Of a DNA stretch of 64,000 nt, positions 54,201 through 63,665 are shown piece after piece. A program made the translations under genes and the position numbers. The DNA lies in the NCBI RefSeq assembly GCF_016405965.1, contig NZ_JAEFCD010000009.1, forward strand, positions 1 through 64,000. The letters are read 5' to 3'. Positions within the stretch are counted from its first letter, which is position 1; every line of letters begins with the position of its first letter. Origin of the DNA: Alteromonas sp. IB21. Its GTDB lineage: Bacteria > Pseudomonadota > Gammaproteobacteria > Enterobacterales > Alteromonadaceae. The notes beneath the pieces are model-generated. The model was not told the DNA's origin, ran no database searches, and saw only the letters and a list, made by a program, of their open reading frames with translations.

Positions 54201-56422
54201 TGATTTTCCTTTGCCGGCTTAACAAACAATCCAAATTTACCGACGAATTTCCCTATTAGTACAAGCATGTGCATTGAAACGGGCTTTAGCCCAACTTTTA
54301 ACACATGTTTTGCGCCAAACCAGTATGAAATAGCCCTTGTTCTTCTTCGTTGAAACGACATCCAACGTAAACTATCGCAAAGTGAAAAGGCAACAACTTC
54401 GTTTTCTTGCTCTTCAGTTTGAGGGGCAAAACGCACCCTCAATATTTTCGACGAACTGTCGTAGTGCAGTACCTTAACGGGCATATGCACGTTTTTACTT
54501 AATGCGTGACTCCACGAGGTAAAGATGGCATTTTCAGGTACAAGCGCCCCCGCTCCTTTTAGTCGCAACCGCGCTCCCCCCAATGACAGGTCCACTAAAT
54601 CCCCCACCCAGGCTTCGTCGTTGCTCGTTTTAATGACAACGCTATTTGTCGCTGGCAGCCGCGCTTGGCTTCTAACTTGTTTTCTCTCGAGTAAAACACT
54701 GAGTACCGACATTAATAAAATCAAGTTAAAAACATTCCATAGCATTACTACTACCGTTAATTCTCGCGTAAGTGGCTCTGTAATAAATTTATAAATCCCG
54801 CTGCCAAGCGCAAAAGTAATCACCAGTATCAACCAATAGAAAATCGTGGATAACGGCGATACGAAGGTTTTTTCTAAACTCTCTCCCTTAGGCGTGACTA
54901 CAAATGAGGGGGCCTTTGGCTTCAAGAAAACTTTGATCAGAGCATTTAGCGTAAAAGCACATTGAAGTATTTCATAAAGTTCGGACACCAAAGGCCATCG
55001 GGTTCGCCCAAATAGCATCGTGGAAATCATATAAGTGGCTATAACGTGAGGCAGTGTGAAGGCAAAGATTTCTAGCATTGACGCATGATAGACCTGAAGG
55101 CCAAACACAAGATACGCTAGCGGCATTAGTAGGAAAATAATTCGAGCAAAAGGAAATAACCAAAACATGATTGAGCTCATGTAGCCAACTCGCTGATACC
55201 ACTTCAAACCTTCGGCTTTATAAGGTTTTTTAAGTAGTAAAATCTGAGTCATCCCCTGCGCCCAGCGCATGCGCTGTTGAATAAATGCGTCGAAAGTTTC
55301 TGGCGCTAAACCACTTACCATGGGCCTATCGACATACACAGACTCATAACCCATTTTATGCAGGTCAAGGGCAGTTTCTGCATCTTCGGTAATGGAGTCG
55401 CCAGAAATACCGCCGACTAAATCTAGATGTTCACGACGCATTAGCGCAGCAGAACCACAAAAAAATGAGCTTCCCCAGTAATCTAAACCCTTTTGTATGG
55501 TTCCATAAAACATGTCGTTTTCTGACGGCATACGAGTGAATGCTGAGAAGTAGTTACGCTCAACGGGATCAGGGTTCGCCATAAAATGGGGCGTTTGAAC
55601 AAGGAATACTTTCTCGTTTTTGAGCATCCAAGGTACGGTTCTATCTAAAAAGTCAGAGGTAGGCACATGGTCTGCGTCTAAGATAACGATTAAATCGCCA
55701 GTGGTATTTTGAATTGCGCTATTAACATTACCTGCTTTGGCGAACTCATTTTTTGCCCGCGTGTGGTAGGTGATATCCAAACGTTTGCAAAGGTCCTGAA
55801 GTCTCTCTCTTCGTTGTTTTGCCGACGCTGCTGAAGCTGGGTTTTCAGCATTAATTTTTTGGTCTGTTCCACCATCATCAAGCAGGTGAATATGAAGTTT
55901 ATCCTTTGGATAATCTAGCATTTTCGCGGCTCGAATGGTTACCTCTAATATTTCATCGTCTTCGTTGTAGCTTGGGATCATGACATCTACGCTAGGCAGC
56001 GTAGATTTGTCCATGCCTTCAAGTGAAAGTAAAGGTCGACTGAGCGGAAACGCATTAACGATAGCCCCCAACACTGATGTGACGCCTGCGTATATTTCAG
56101 CGCCAAACAGCAACCAAACGGCTATCATTGAAAGAAAGTCAGAATAAGTCAGCGTATAAATACCTCGCCATAATAAGTATCTAACACTAAGGGCTATTGC
56201 TAACACCAGTGCGAACACGCGAAATAAATGCTGATATTTTTGAGTGTGCCTCGCTTCTTTGCTGCAGAGCGATATAAAAATAAGAATGACGATTGAAGAG
56301 AGAAGTTGCCCAAGTGCATCCATGGGCGCTAACAGTAACGCCCCAAGAATAAGGGACGCGACTAAAAGTACTACGATTAGCTTGGAAGTATAATGATGCC
56401 TATGTGTTTGGGAATAATCCAA
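54197..56422 (-). CDS. bcsA: Cellulose synthase catalytic subunit BcsA
   Basis: An inner-membrane GT2 glycosyltransferase that polymerises UDP-glucose into beta-1,4-glucan. The 741 residues show D-D-D-QxxRW catalysis: LLDDGG, DADHVP, SITEDAET and QQRMRW. Several membrane spans flank the catalytic region. A C-terminal PilZ domain (about 575-690) has RKQVR (RxxxR) and DLSLGGARL (DxSxxG), so it should be switched on by cyclic-di-GMP. The start appears to be TTG at 56422, inside the preceding gene; no ATG precedes the membrane spans. Confidence 0.94.
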   Translation of the reverse strand: MDYSQTHRHHYTSKLIVVLLVASLILGALLLAPMDALGQLLSSIVILIFISLCSKEARHTQKYQHLFRVFALVLAIALSVRYLLWRGIYTLTYSDFLSMIAVWLLFGAEIYAGVTSVLGAIVNAFPLSRPLLSLEGMDKSTLPSVDVMIPSYNEDDEILEVTIRAAKMLDYPKDKLHIHLLDDGGTDQKINAENPASAASAKQRRERLQDLCKRLDITYHTRAKNEFAKAGNVNSAIQNTTGDLIVILDADHVPTSDFLDRTVPWMLKNEKVFLVQTPHFMANPDPVERNYFSAFTRMPSENDMFYGTIQKGLDYWGSSFFCGSAALMRREHLDLVGGISGDSITEDAETALDLHKMGYESVYVDRPMVSGLAPETFDAFIQQRMRWAQGMTQILLLKKPYKAEGLKWYQRVGYMSSIMFWLFPFARIIFLLMPLAYLVFGLQVYHASMLEIFAFTLPHVIATYMISTMLFGRTRWPLVSELYEILQCAFTLNALIKVFLKPKAPSFVVTPKGESLEKTFVSPLSTIFYWLILVITFALGSGIYKFITEPLTRELTVVVMLWNVFNLILLMSVLSVLLERKQVRSQARLPATNSVVIKTSNDEAWVGDLVDLSLGGARLRLKGAGALVPENAIFTSWSHALSKNVHMPVKVLHYDSSSKILRVRFAPQTEEQENEVVAFSLCDSLRWMSFQRRRTRAISYWFGAKHVLKVGLKPVSMHMLVLIGKFVGKFGLFVKPAKENQ

Positions 56423-56972
56423 GTTTGCGATCCAGTATGTGTATTTGCGTTACACTTGCATAGTTCGCCCTGTTTATTAACGTCATCTTGCCATCTGCCG
56501 TCTCTACTTCATGATTGCTTTTGTAAAACAAACTAGAGATTTGGTCTCTTCGCTTCCTATTGCTTTTCGAAATCAAAAACCATGCTGGGTAGGTGGCCAC
56601 ACCAAATACCGCCACAGCCACCAAGCTATAAAATGCTACAGGAGACATCGAAGGGGCTACGAACAGGGAAAATATAAAAACAGCCACACTCAATACAGTA
56701 AATATACCAGTAATTTTACGTAAACGTATAACTTTTAACAATTTGTTTTCAGCTTCCAACAGCATAATAAGTCGCTTTTTCCAAAGCGTCTCTGTCTCCA
56801 GGCTGGTTCGAGCTTCAACTAGACGCGGCTTATCATTTGCCGGCGCGGCGTTTCGGAAAAATTGGGCTTGCTCATACACATTAACCGCCGCACCATTATT
56901 AATGGCACGTTGAAATGACTGTTCAAGCAAATCAGAGCGTTCAATTTCATTAGAGTTATCAATTGAGTTCAT
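56400..56972 (-). CDS. Membrane protein at the head of the bcs operon
   Basis: A 190-residue protein of unknown family with a hydrophilic N-terminal half, two membrane spans (about 92-112 and 116-135) and a cytoplasmic-type basic tail. It overlaps bcsA by 23 bp, so it is co-translated. I chose the ATG at 56972 after GAGGGGAG; a GTG 18 bases upstream is less well placed. It may be an accessory cellulose protein; I see no match to BcsD, BcsQ, BcsR, BcsE or BcsG. Confidence 0.7.
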   Translation of the reverse strand: MNSIDNSNEIERSDLLEQSFQRAINNGAAVNVYEQAQFFRNAAPANDKPRLVEARTSLETETLWKKRLIMLLEAENKLLKVIRLRKITGIFTVLSVAVFIFSLFVAPSMSPVAFYSLVAVAVFGVATYPAWFLISKSNRKRRDQISSLFYKSNHEVETADGKMTLINRANYASVTQIHILDRKLGLFPNT

Positions 56973-57174
56973 CGCGTATACTCCCCTCACTACTACATAC
57001 AGAGTCTACTTCCGCTCATCTCAAGGAAAAATTACTGAAACTATACTCACTGATAAATAATGATACGCTTACATACCTAATTTTAAATTGAACTTTAGCC
57101 CATTGCACTTTGGTATACGGTACTTTGGTATATGCCTAAAAAGGCAGGGGGAACGCCATTTTCGCGCTCAATAT

Positions 57175-57663
57175 TTATGGCTTTCGCAGTTTGCTTACAA
57201 TGCTTATTAAGTTACTCACGTTAAACATTGTACCGAAAATACTGCCAACAGAAATGGCATAAATTAGCCCTAGGGTTTCGGCAACAAGGAACACTTTTCT
57301 AATGGTATGGGTATTTCTAATGACAAGGGAACCAACGGTGAAAATAAGCGACGACGTATAAGCAACAAATATTATCCAGTTGTGGTTGAGCACGAACCAT
57401 TCATAGGCCAAGAACCCCATATTTATTGCGATAAATAAAAACAGGATAACGTTACTTCTATGCTTAATAGCAATAAAGTTACGCACGCTCGCGAGTAGAG
57501 TACCAACCCCTGCTGCCATTGCATCAAGCATAAAAAAATGTGCACTCAACGCCGCCAATGCAAAAGCCGAGATAAGTAAGTATTTGTCCACGTTTGTTTG
57601 ACGATAGCCTATGAAGTTCAGAACTACAGCAATCGCACCAAAAGCTTCCGCGACAATATTCAT
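57175..57663 (-). CDS. YgjV family membrane protein
   Basis: A 162-residue inner-membrane protein with four or five spans, mostly hydrophobic, matching E. coli YgjV in the pattern EAFGAIAVVLNFIGYRQTN and GTLLASVRNFIAIKHR. Function is unknown. It shows no Shine-Dalgarno-independent start problem: a purine-rich region precedes the ATG. It lies 28 bp after the trmN6 gene and may be co-transcribed. Confidence 0.85.
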   Translation of the reverse strand: MNIVAEAFGAIAVVLNFIGYRQTNVDKYLLISAFALAALSAHFFMLDAMAAGVGTLLASVRNFIAIKHRSNVILFLFIAINMGFLAYEWFVLNHNWIIFVAYTSSLIFTVGSLVIRNTHTIRKVFLVAETLGLIYAISVGSIFGTMFNVSNLISIVSKLRKP

Positions 57664-57691
57664 TGAGTCTATATTCCTGTGCTAATGCTCA

Positions 57692-58492
57692 TTAAAATTT
57701 CAAATAGAAAGGCTCACAAAGCGCTTTATATTCATCCGTGTAATCGCCCTTTTCATTCCTTATCGTCAGTATATTTTTACTAACTATAGTGTTTTGTTCC
57801 TGCGTGTTCTTATAGCCATGCAATGAGGACGCGAGAGAAGATTTAATAAAATGAAAGGCGCAAAGATAAGGCGGCTTGGTTTTTGAATGTTTTATGTAAA
57901 GAATTCTCTGCAACTGGAGACCGTAAGTTTCTGCTACTTGCACTATGTCGGCGTCTAAAGTTGAAGGGTATAAACAATACATGCTAGCTCCTTCATTTAA
58001 GACCGCATTACTTACGCTGAAAAGTGTATCAGGGCGAAGGACTGATGTTTGCCTTGCCACATTTCGAGCTTTGCCTTGAGTTTTATAAGCGTTTGTATTT
58101 TTGAGCGCTTCATCAAAGTATGGAGGATTTGAAACGACTAAATCATAAAGGCAAGGCGGCTCAAATTGACAGATATCACAATGGTGAACAGAAAGCTGAC
58201 GAGACCACTTAGCATTATCAAAATTAGAAGCCGCTTGCATTGCAGCGTTATCGTCTATCTCTATGGCGTCGATTTTCGATGAAGGTAAGGCTTTTTGCGC
58301 CATCATTAGCGCCAGAATGCCGGTGCCAGTTCCAACGTCTAAAATGCGTGCTGCTGAACCAACGTTTACCCAACTCCCTAAAATTAGGCTATCTGTATTC
58401 ACTTTCATTGCGCAGCGGTCTTGGGCCACTGTAAATTGTTTGCAGCGAAACATAGAGGGGGTAAGGTACCTTAACGTTTGAACGCCGCGCAT
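57692..58492 (-). CDS. trmN6: tRNA1(Val) (adenine-37-N6)-methyltransferase
   Basis: Methylates A37 of tRNA-Val using S-adenosylmethionine. The 266 residues show the SAM-binding ILDVGTGTGILALMMAQ, the acidic IDAIEIDDNA, and the catalytic NPPY motif in DLVVSNPPYFDEAL. FTVAQDRCAMKVNTDSLILGSW is typical of YfiC. The length slightly exceeds E. coli TrmN6 (245), by an N-terminal extension. Confidence 0.92.
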   Translation of the reverse strand: MRGVQTLRYLTPSMFRCKQFTVAQDRCAMKVNTDSLILGSWVNVGSAARILDVGTGTGILALMMAQKALPSSKIDAIEIDDNAAMQAASNFDNAKWSRQLSVHHCDICQFEPPCLYDLVVSNPPYFDEALKNTNAYKTQGKARNVARQTSVLRPDTLFSVSNAVLNEGASMYCLYPSTLDADIVQVAETYGLQLQRILYIKHSKTKPPYLCAFHFIKSSLASSLHGYKNTQEQNTIVSKNILTIRNEKGDYTDEYKALCEPFYLKF

Positions 58493-58539
58493 TTTATATC
58501 AAGTTCTAAAACGCTTCACGTTAAGGTTATGATAATTCA

Positions 58540-59160
58540 CTACCAACGCTGCAGCGACATCATGTTTCTTGCTACATCGATAGCGTGAACCGGTCGATAT
58601 TTTTTCAATGGTCCTTTCATCAGGCTTTGCCAGATAGGTGCGGTTTTTTGTGCTAGATCTTCTAACGTACGTGACTCATCTCTGTCACCAAGCAACAGGG
58701 ATGGTTTTACCGCCGCAGCATTAGGCAGTTGTGGCATACGCATAATTGCATTTTCTAACTCACCTTTTACCTTCAAATAGAAGTTACTGCTTTTCGCATC
58801 GGCACCTACCGAAGATATCCAGACAAAGCTGTCCGCTCGTTGGGCACGGGTGAGCTGGGCTGCTACGTGGACGTATTCGAAATCGACGCGGCGAAATGCC
58901 TGTTTAGAGCCAGCCTTTTTAAGCGTTGTACCTAAACAGCAATACACGTGGTTTACGCTGAAATAGCCTTGATAATCTTGAAAGTAGTCAAAGTCGATAA
59001 CCACAGGTTTTAATTTATTATGAGGGTCTTTAAACATACTCGAAGAAAGAGGCTTTCTAACTAAACAAGTGACTTCACTGTAACGCCTGTCCTGTAACAG
59101 CATATTTACAAGCGTTCGTCCTACTAAACCTGTCGCTCCTAGCACCATTGCGGATTTCAT
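58540..59160 (-). CDS. TIP30-like NAD(P)-binding oxidoreductase
   Basis: A 206-residue Rossmann-fold protein: VLGATGLVGRTLVNMLL (cofactor site), VYCCLGTTLKKAGSKQAF, SFVWISSVGADAKS and FYLKVKGELE (YxxxK). These follow the HTATIP2/TIP30 family of short SDR-like proteins. Its substrate is unknown. The ATG at 59160 follows AAGG; a GTG nine bases upstream is also in frame. It is divergent from the S9 peptidase. Confidence 0.82.
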   Translation of the reverse strand: MKSAMVLGATGLVGRTLVNMLLQDRRYSEVTCLVRKPLSSSMFKDPHNKLKPVVIDFDYFQDYQGYFSVNHVYCCLGTTLKKAGSKQAFRRVDFEYVHVAAQLTRAQRADSFVWISSVGADAKSSNFYLKVKGELENAIMRMPQLPNAAAVKPSLLLGDRDESRTLEDLAQKTAPIWQSLMKGPLKKYRPVHAIDVARNMMSLQRW

Positions 59161-59218
59161 ACGTCGCACCTTGTATCATAAATTGATATAACTACAATCA
59201 AACCTTCGACAGTCAAAT

Positions 59219-61447
59219 ATGCAGATAAAAATGAAAAAAGCCCTTTTAATTGGAGCCGCTATGCTCTCTACTGCTTTAAACGCTGAAACGCTCACAATTG
59301 AGCGTATTTTCTCCTCACCTTCACTGGATGGCAACGCCCCCCGTTCATTAAAAGTATCACCTGACGGTCAACGCGTTACATTTCTTAAAGGTAAACAAAC
59401 TGACTACGAACGCTTAGATCTATGGGAATACCATATTGAAAGCGGTCAAACCCGCATGTTGTTCGATTCAAACGACCTTCAAAGCGGCGAAGAAGTGCTT
59501 TCTGATGAAGAAAAAGCGCGTCGCGAGCGTATGCGCTTATCAGGCAGCGGTATTGTTAGCTACCAATGGTCAGACGATGGTAAAGCGTTGTTATTCCCGC
59601 TAGGCGGCGACGTGTTTTATCACAAACTCGGTGAAAAAGGTGCCAAGCAGCTGCTTAATACAGACGCCTTTGAAACTGATATTAAATTGTCACCGAAAGG
59701 CAACTACATCTCGTTTATTCGCGACCAGAACCTTTATGTGAAACACATTGAATCGGGTAAAGAAACCGCCATTACCAAAGAAGGTGGCGGCAACATCAAG
59801 TTTGGTATGGCGGAGTTTGTGGCGCAAGAAGAAATGGGCCGCATGACTGGATATTGGTGGTCGCCTGATGAAACAAAGATTGCGTTTACAAAAGTGGATG
59901 AAAGCCCGGTAGATGTGATCACCCGCTCTGAAATTTATGCTGACGATATCAAACTTATCGAACAAAAATATCCCAAGGCGGGCACGCCGAACGTGTTGGT
60001 GGAACTTGGTATTCAAGACATCAGTTCTGGCGACCGCACATGGGTTGACTTAGGTGAAGATAAAGACATTTATTTTGCCCGTGGCAAGTGGATGCCAAAC
60101 AGCACTACCTTTACCTACCAATGGCAAACACGGGATCAGCAAACATTAGAACTTCGCGCCTTCGATCTTAATAATAAAAAAGAAAACGTATTGCTTACAG
60201 AAACAAGCGATACCTGGGTGAACCTGCATGACGATCTTTATTTCTTGAAAGAAAAAGGCCAGTTTATCTGGGCGTCTGAGCGCGATGGCTTTAAACACCT
60301 TTACCTTTTCAACAATAACGGCAAGCTCGTTAAGCAATTAACCAAAGGTGACTGGGTAGTCGACAGTGTTGAAGCCATCGACACGGCAAACAACCTCCTG
60401 TACTTCTCTGGGCGCAAAGACACGCCGCTAGAAAGCCATGTATATAGTGTATCGCTAGATGGCGGTGATATAACTCGCGTGACTGAGCTTGGCGCATATC
60501 ACAGCGCTGCGTTTAGCAAAGATGCCTCAATCTTTATCGATCATTTCTCAACCGTCAACTCACCTGCCCAGGTTAGCCTAAATAGTGCCACCGGTAAGCG
60601 AATTACCTGGCTTGAAGAAAACAAGGTTGAAGAAGGCCACCCCCTACACGCCTTTATGGATAGCTGGACAGCCCCTGAGTTTGGTGACATCACCACAAAA
60701 GATGGCGCAACCCTTAAATACCGTATTTATACACCTGATAGTGCCAAGCAAAACCCTGAGCAAAAACACCCTGTTATTGTTTACCTTTACGGCGGCCCTC
60801 ACGCACAAGTTGTGACTAACAGCTGGGCTGGCAACCGTGGCTTGCTATTCCAACATTGGGTTGACCAGGGCTACGTGGTATTCACGTTAGATAACCGTGG
60901 CTCTAACTATCGCGGTAAAGGCTTTGAAGATCCTATTTACAAAAAAATGGGCTTTATTGAGGTTGAAGACCAAGTGGCAGGCGTAGAGTTCTTGCGTACC
61001 CTTCCCTTTGTTGATGCGAAGCGCATTGGCGTACACGGCCACAGCTACGGTGGTTACATGACCCTAATGACTATGTTCAAAGCCGGCGATTACTTCGCGG
61101 CCGGTGTATCAGGCGCACCAGTCACCGATTGGCGCTTGTACGACACCCACTATACAGAGCGCTACATGGGTAATCCCAATAGGGATGACGATGCTTATAC
61201 GGCGTCTTCAGTATTCCCTTACGCAAAAGATCTTAAAGGCGACCTTTTGATTTACCACGGCATGGCGGATGACAACGTACTGTTCACCCACTCGACTATG
61301 CTGTACAAGCACCTTCAAGACTTGGCGATTCCGTTTGAGACTATGGATTACCCTGGCAAGAAGCACAGTATCCGTGGCAAGCAAACGGGCATTCACTTAT
61401 ACAAAACCATAACCAATTTTTTCAATAGAACATTGAAGCAACTATAA
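59219..61447 (+). CDS. DPP4-type S9 family peptidase, exported
   Basis: A 742-residue prolyl-type peptidase that likely removes dipeptides from secreted or periplasmic peptides. It has a signal peptide (to about A22), an N-terminal beta-propeller (about 40-480), and an alpha/beta-hydrolase domain with catalytic S609 in GHSYGGYM, D684 in MADDN and H716 in KKHSIRG. The NWEF-type glutamate motif of DPP4 (VAQEEMGRMTGYWWSP) is seen. It is followed by another protease gene. Confidence 0.94.
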   Translation: MQIKMKKALLIGAAMLSTALNAETLTIERIFSSPSLDGNAPRSLKVSPDGQRVTFLKGKQTDYERLDLWEYHIESGQTRMLFDSNDLQSGEEVLSDEEKARRERMRLSGSGIVSYQWSDDGKALLFPLGGDVFYHKLGEKGAKQLLNTDAFETDIKLSPKGNYISFIRDQNLYVKHIESGKETAITKEGGGNIKFGMAEFVAQEEMGRMTGYWWSPDETKIAFTKVDESPVDVITRSEIYADDIKLIEQKYPKAGTPNVLVELGIQDISSGDRTWVDLGEDKDIYFARGKWMPNSTTFTYQWQTRDQQTLELRAFDLNNKKENVLLTETSDTWVNLHDDLYFLKEKGQFIWASERDGFKHLYLFNNNGKLVKQLTKGDWVVDSVEAIDTANNLLYFSGRKDTPLESHVYSVSLDGGDITRVTELGAYHSAAFSKDASIFIDHFSTVNSPAQVSLNSATGKRITWLEENKVEEGHPLHAFMDSWTAPEFGDITTKDGATLKYRIYTPDSAKQNPEQKHPVIVYLYGGPHAQVVTNSWAGNRGLLFQHWVDQGYVVFTLDNRGSNYRGKGFEDPIYKKMGFIEVEDQVAGVEFLRTLPFVDAKRIGVHGHSYGGYMTLMTMFKAGDYFAAGVSGAPVTDWRLYDTHYTERYMGNPNRDDDAYTASSVFPYAKDLKGDLLIYHGMADDNVLFTHSTMLYKHLQDLAIPFETMDYPGKKHSIRGKQTGIHLYKTITNFFNRTLKQL

Positions 61448-61647
61448 ATTACTGAAATATAAGGGTATAAAGATAATTTATCTTTATACCCTTTTTTTTG
61501 GTTATTAAACTTTATAATAATTTTTTGCTACAAGGTTTGTTTAATTTTTTTTCATAGTGTAGGTTCAAAAGCGAGCATATTGCTTACCCACCACAAAAAA
61601 TAATCAAAAAAGTGGGATTAAACAACAGGTGAAACAGAGTGGTACCT

Positions 61648-63513
61648 ATGAAAAATAATAAATTTACCCCTTCTTTAATCGCGGCTGGCTTAGCACTTTC
61701 AAGCTTTGGCGCATTAGCAGACAACGACCGTTACATCATTCAGGTAGACAACAACGCAAAAGGCATTGTCAAAGCACTGGCAAAACAATCTGGGGCAGAA
61801 ATTCACGTTGATGCCGATGGCTTTATCGCTGCGACGTTCAGCGGTAAATCTTTGAGTGACGTGAAAGGCTTACTTAACAACCCACACGTTAAATTAGTTG
61901 AAGCTGACCTAAAACGCGTCCCAATGGCATTATTTAACGATGACGCTGGGGACCCGACACAAACTCAATTAACGCCATATGCTGTTTATCAATCGCAGGC
62001 TGATCAAGTTGCATTTGATAGCAACGCAGGCATGAAAGTGTGTGTTATTGACTCAGGGCTAGATTCATCGAATGCTGATTTCAACTGGTCTGCAATTACC
62101 GGTGATAATGATGTTGGCACTGGTAATTGGTTTGAAAATGGTGGTCCTCACGGCACACACGTAGCCGGTACCATCGGCGCGGCTGATAACGGCTTTGGTG
62201 TAGTGGGTATGGCACCTGGTGTTGATATGCACATCATCAAGGTGTTTAACGCTTCTGGCTGGGGCTATTCATCAGATTTAGCACAAGCAGCACAGCTTTG
62301 TTCTCAGGCTGGTGCTAACATCATAAACATGAGCCTTGGTGGCGGTGGCGCAAACTCTACAGAAGAAAATGCGTTTAAAGACTTTGTTGCAGCGGGCGGC
62401 TTAGTTGTGGCTGCTGCGGGCAATGACGGCAATAGCGTTCGTTCTTATCCTGCGGGCTACTCGTCAGTGATGATGATTGGCGCAAACGATGCCGATAACA
62501 ATATTGCCGACTTTTCTCAATATCCATCGTGTAGCTCGGGCCGCGGTAAGCGCGTTACTACCGACGAAACTATCTGTGTTGAGGTAACCGCAGGAGGCGT
62601 AGACACCCTTTCAACCTATCCTGCAGGCGGTGCATCTCTATCTGCAATGAGCGCTGACGGTGTTGGCTTTGCATCATCAGCGATGGAAAACACAGGCTCG
62701 GTATCAGCGGCGACTTACTTCCTAGGCTTAGGTGATGCGGTAGATGCTGGCGCAGCGGGCAAAGTTTGTGTTATTGACCGCGGTAGCGTGTCTTTCTACG
62801 ACAAAGTGAACAATTGTGAACTATCTGGTGGTGTAGGTGCCGTTATTATCAACAACGAACCTGGCATGCTTTACGGCACACTAGGTGATACTAACAATAC
62901 CTCAATCCCTGCTGTAGGAGCAGCGTTCGAAGATAGAAGCGCATTAGTTGCAGCATCTACTATCGACATTTCAATTGGCGCAAGTGACTACGGCTACATG
63001 AGCGGAACTTCAATGGCGACACCTGCTGTTGCAGGTATTGCTGCGCTGGTATGGTCAAATCACCCAACGTGTACAGGTGAAGAGATCCGTAGCGCGCTTA
63101 AAGCGACTGCAATGGACGCAGGCGCCGCAGGAAAAGACGACTTCTTTGGCTATGGTATCGCTCAAGCGGCCGATATGAATGCTTACCTTACGCAAAATGG
63201 CTGCGCTGGCGGCAACGGCGGTGGTGACAATGGTGGTGGTGATAATGGCGGCGGTGATACAGGCGGCACGGGTGATTTAACGCTTACAGCGACTGGTTAC
63301 AAAGCTAAGGGCGCACAGTTTGTGGATCTTTCTTGGACTGATGCTACGTCGTCAAATGTTGATGTATATCGCAACGGAAGTGTTATTGCTACCACAGCAA
63401 ACGACGGCGCGTATACCGATGCTCTTAGCTCAAAAGGCGGTGGCAGTTACAGTTACCAAGTGTGTGAAGCAGGCACAACCACCTGTTCAGCAAGTGTTAG
63501 CGTGGTTTTCTAA
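61648..63513 (+). CDS. Secreted subtilisin-like serine protease (S8) with PA insert and Fn3-like tail
   Basis: A 621-residue extracellular protease. A signal peptide (to ALA) and I9-like propeptide (about 26-92) are followed by the S8 domain with catalytic D135 (CVIDSG), H168 (HGTHVAG) and S455 (SGTSMATP). A PA-like domain (about 315-445) is inserted before the catalytic serine. A Gly/Asn/Asp-rich linker (GGDNGGGDNGGGD) leads to a C-terminal Fn3-like domain (about 540-621). I chose ATG 61648; a GTG at 61639 is also in frame. Cysteine pairs suggest disulfides. Confidence 0.94.
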   Translation: MKNNKFTPSLIAAGLALSSFGALADNDRYIIQVDNNAKGIVKALAKQSGAEIHVDADGFIAATFSGKSLSDVKGLLNNPHVKLVEADLKRVPMALFNDDAGDPTQTQLTPYAVYQSQADQVAFDSNAGMKVCVIDSGLDSSNADFNWSAITGDNDVGTGNWFENGGPHGTHVAGTIGAADNGFGVVGMAPGVDMHIIKVFNASGWGYSSDLAQAAQLCSQAGANIINMSLGGGGANSTEENAFKDFVAAGGLVVAAAGNDGNSVRSYPAGYSSVMMIGANDADNNIADFSQYPSCSSGRGKRVTTDETICVEVTAGGVDTLSTYPAGGASLSAMSADGVGFASSAMENTGSVSAATYFLGLGDAVDAGAAGKVCVIDRGSVSFYDKVNNCELSGGVGAVIINNEPGMLYGTLGDTNNTSIPAVGAAFEDRSALVAASTIDISIGASDYGYMSGTSMATPAVAGIAALVWSNHPTCTGEEIRSALKATAMDAGAAGKDDFFGYGIAQAADMNAYLTQNGCAGGNGGGDNGGGDNGGGDTGGTGDLTLTATGYKAKGAQFVDLSWTDATSSNVDVYRNGSVIATTANDGAYTDALSSKGGGSYSYQVCEAGTTTCSASVSVVF

Positions 63514-63596
63514 GCCTTTTATAGATTATGTTTCTGCCATGAAATTGCAATTATTTGCAAACCCTTGTTGAAACTAAATCTTAAAGAAAGAAACTA

Positions 63597-63637
63597 AAAA
63601 AGCGGGCAGTTTATTACACTGCCCGCTTTCTTTTTAT
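63597..63637. terminator. Bidirectional terminator between the S8 protease and PH-domain genes
   Basis: AAAGCGGGCAGT-TTATTAC-ACTGCCCGCTTT, flanked by A and T runs: a perfect 12-bp stem serving both convergent genes. Confidence 0.85.
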
Positions 63638-63665
63638 TAGCCATAAATTAGCTTAGCAATAGTGC

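Noticed and set aside
59690..60016. Long antisense frames within the S9 peptidase gene
   Set aside because: Shadows of a strong coding frame, with no start signals of their own.
63210..63265. Gly/Asp-rich repeats in the S8 protease as a possible tandem repeat element
   Set aside because: They encode a flexible linker between protease and C-terminal domain; no DNA-level function is needed.
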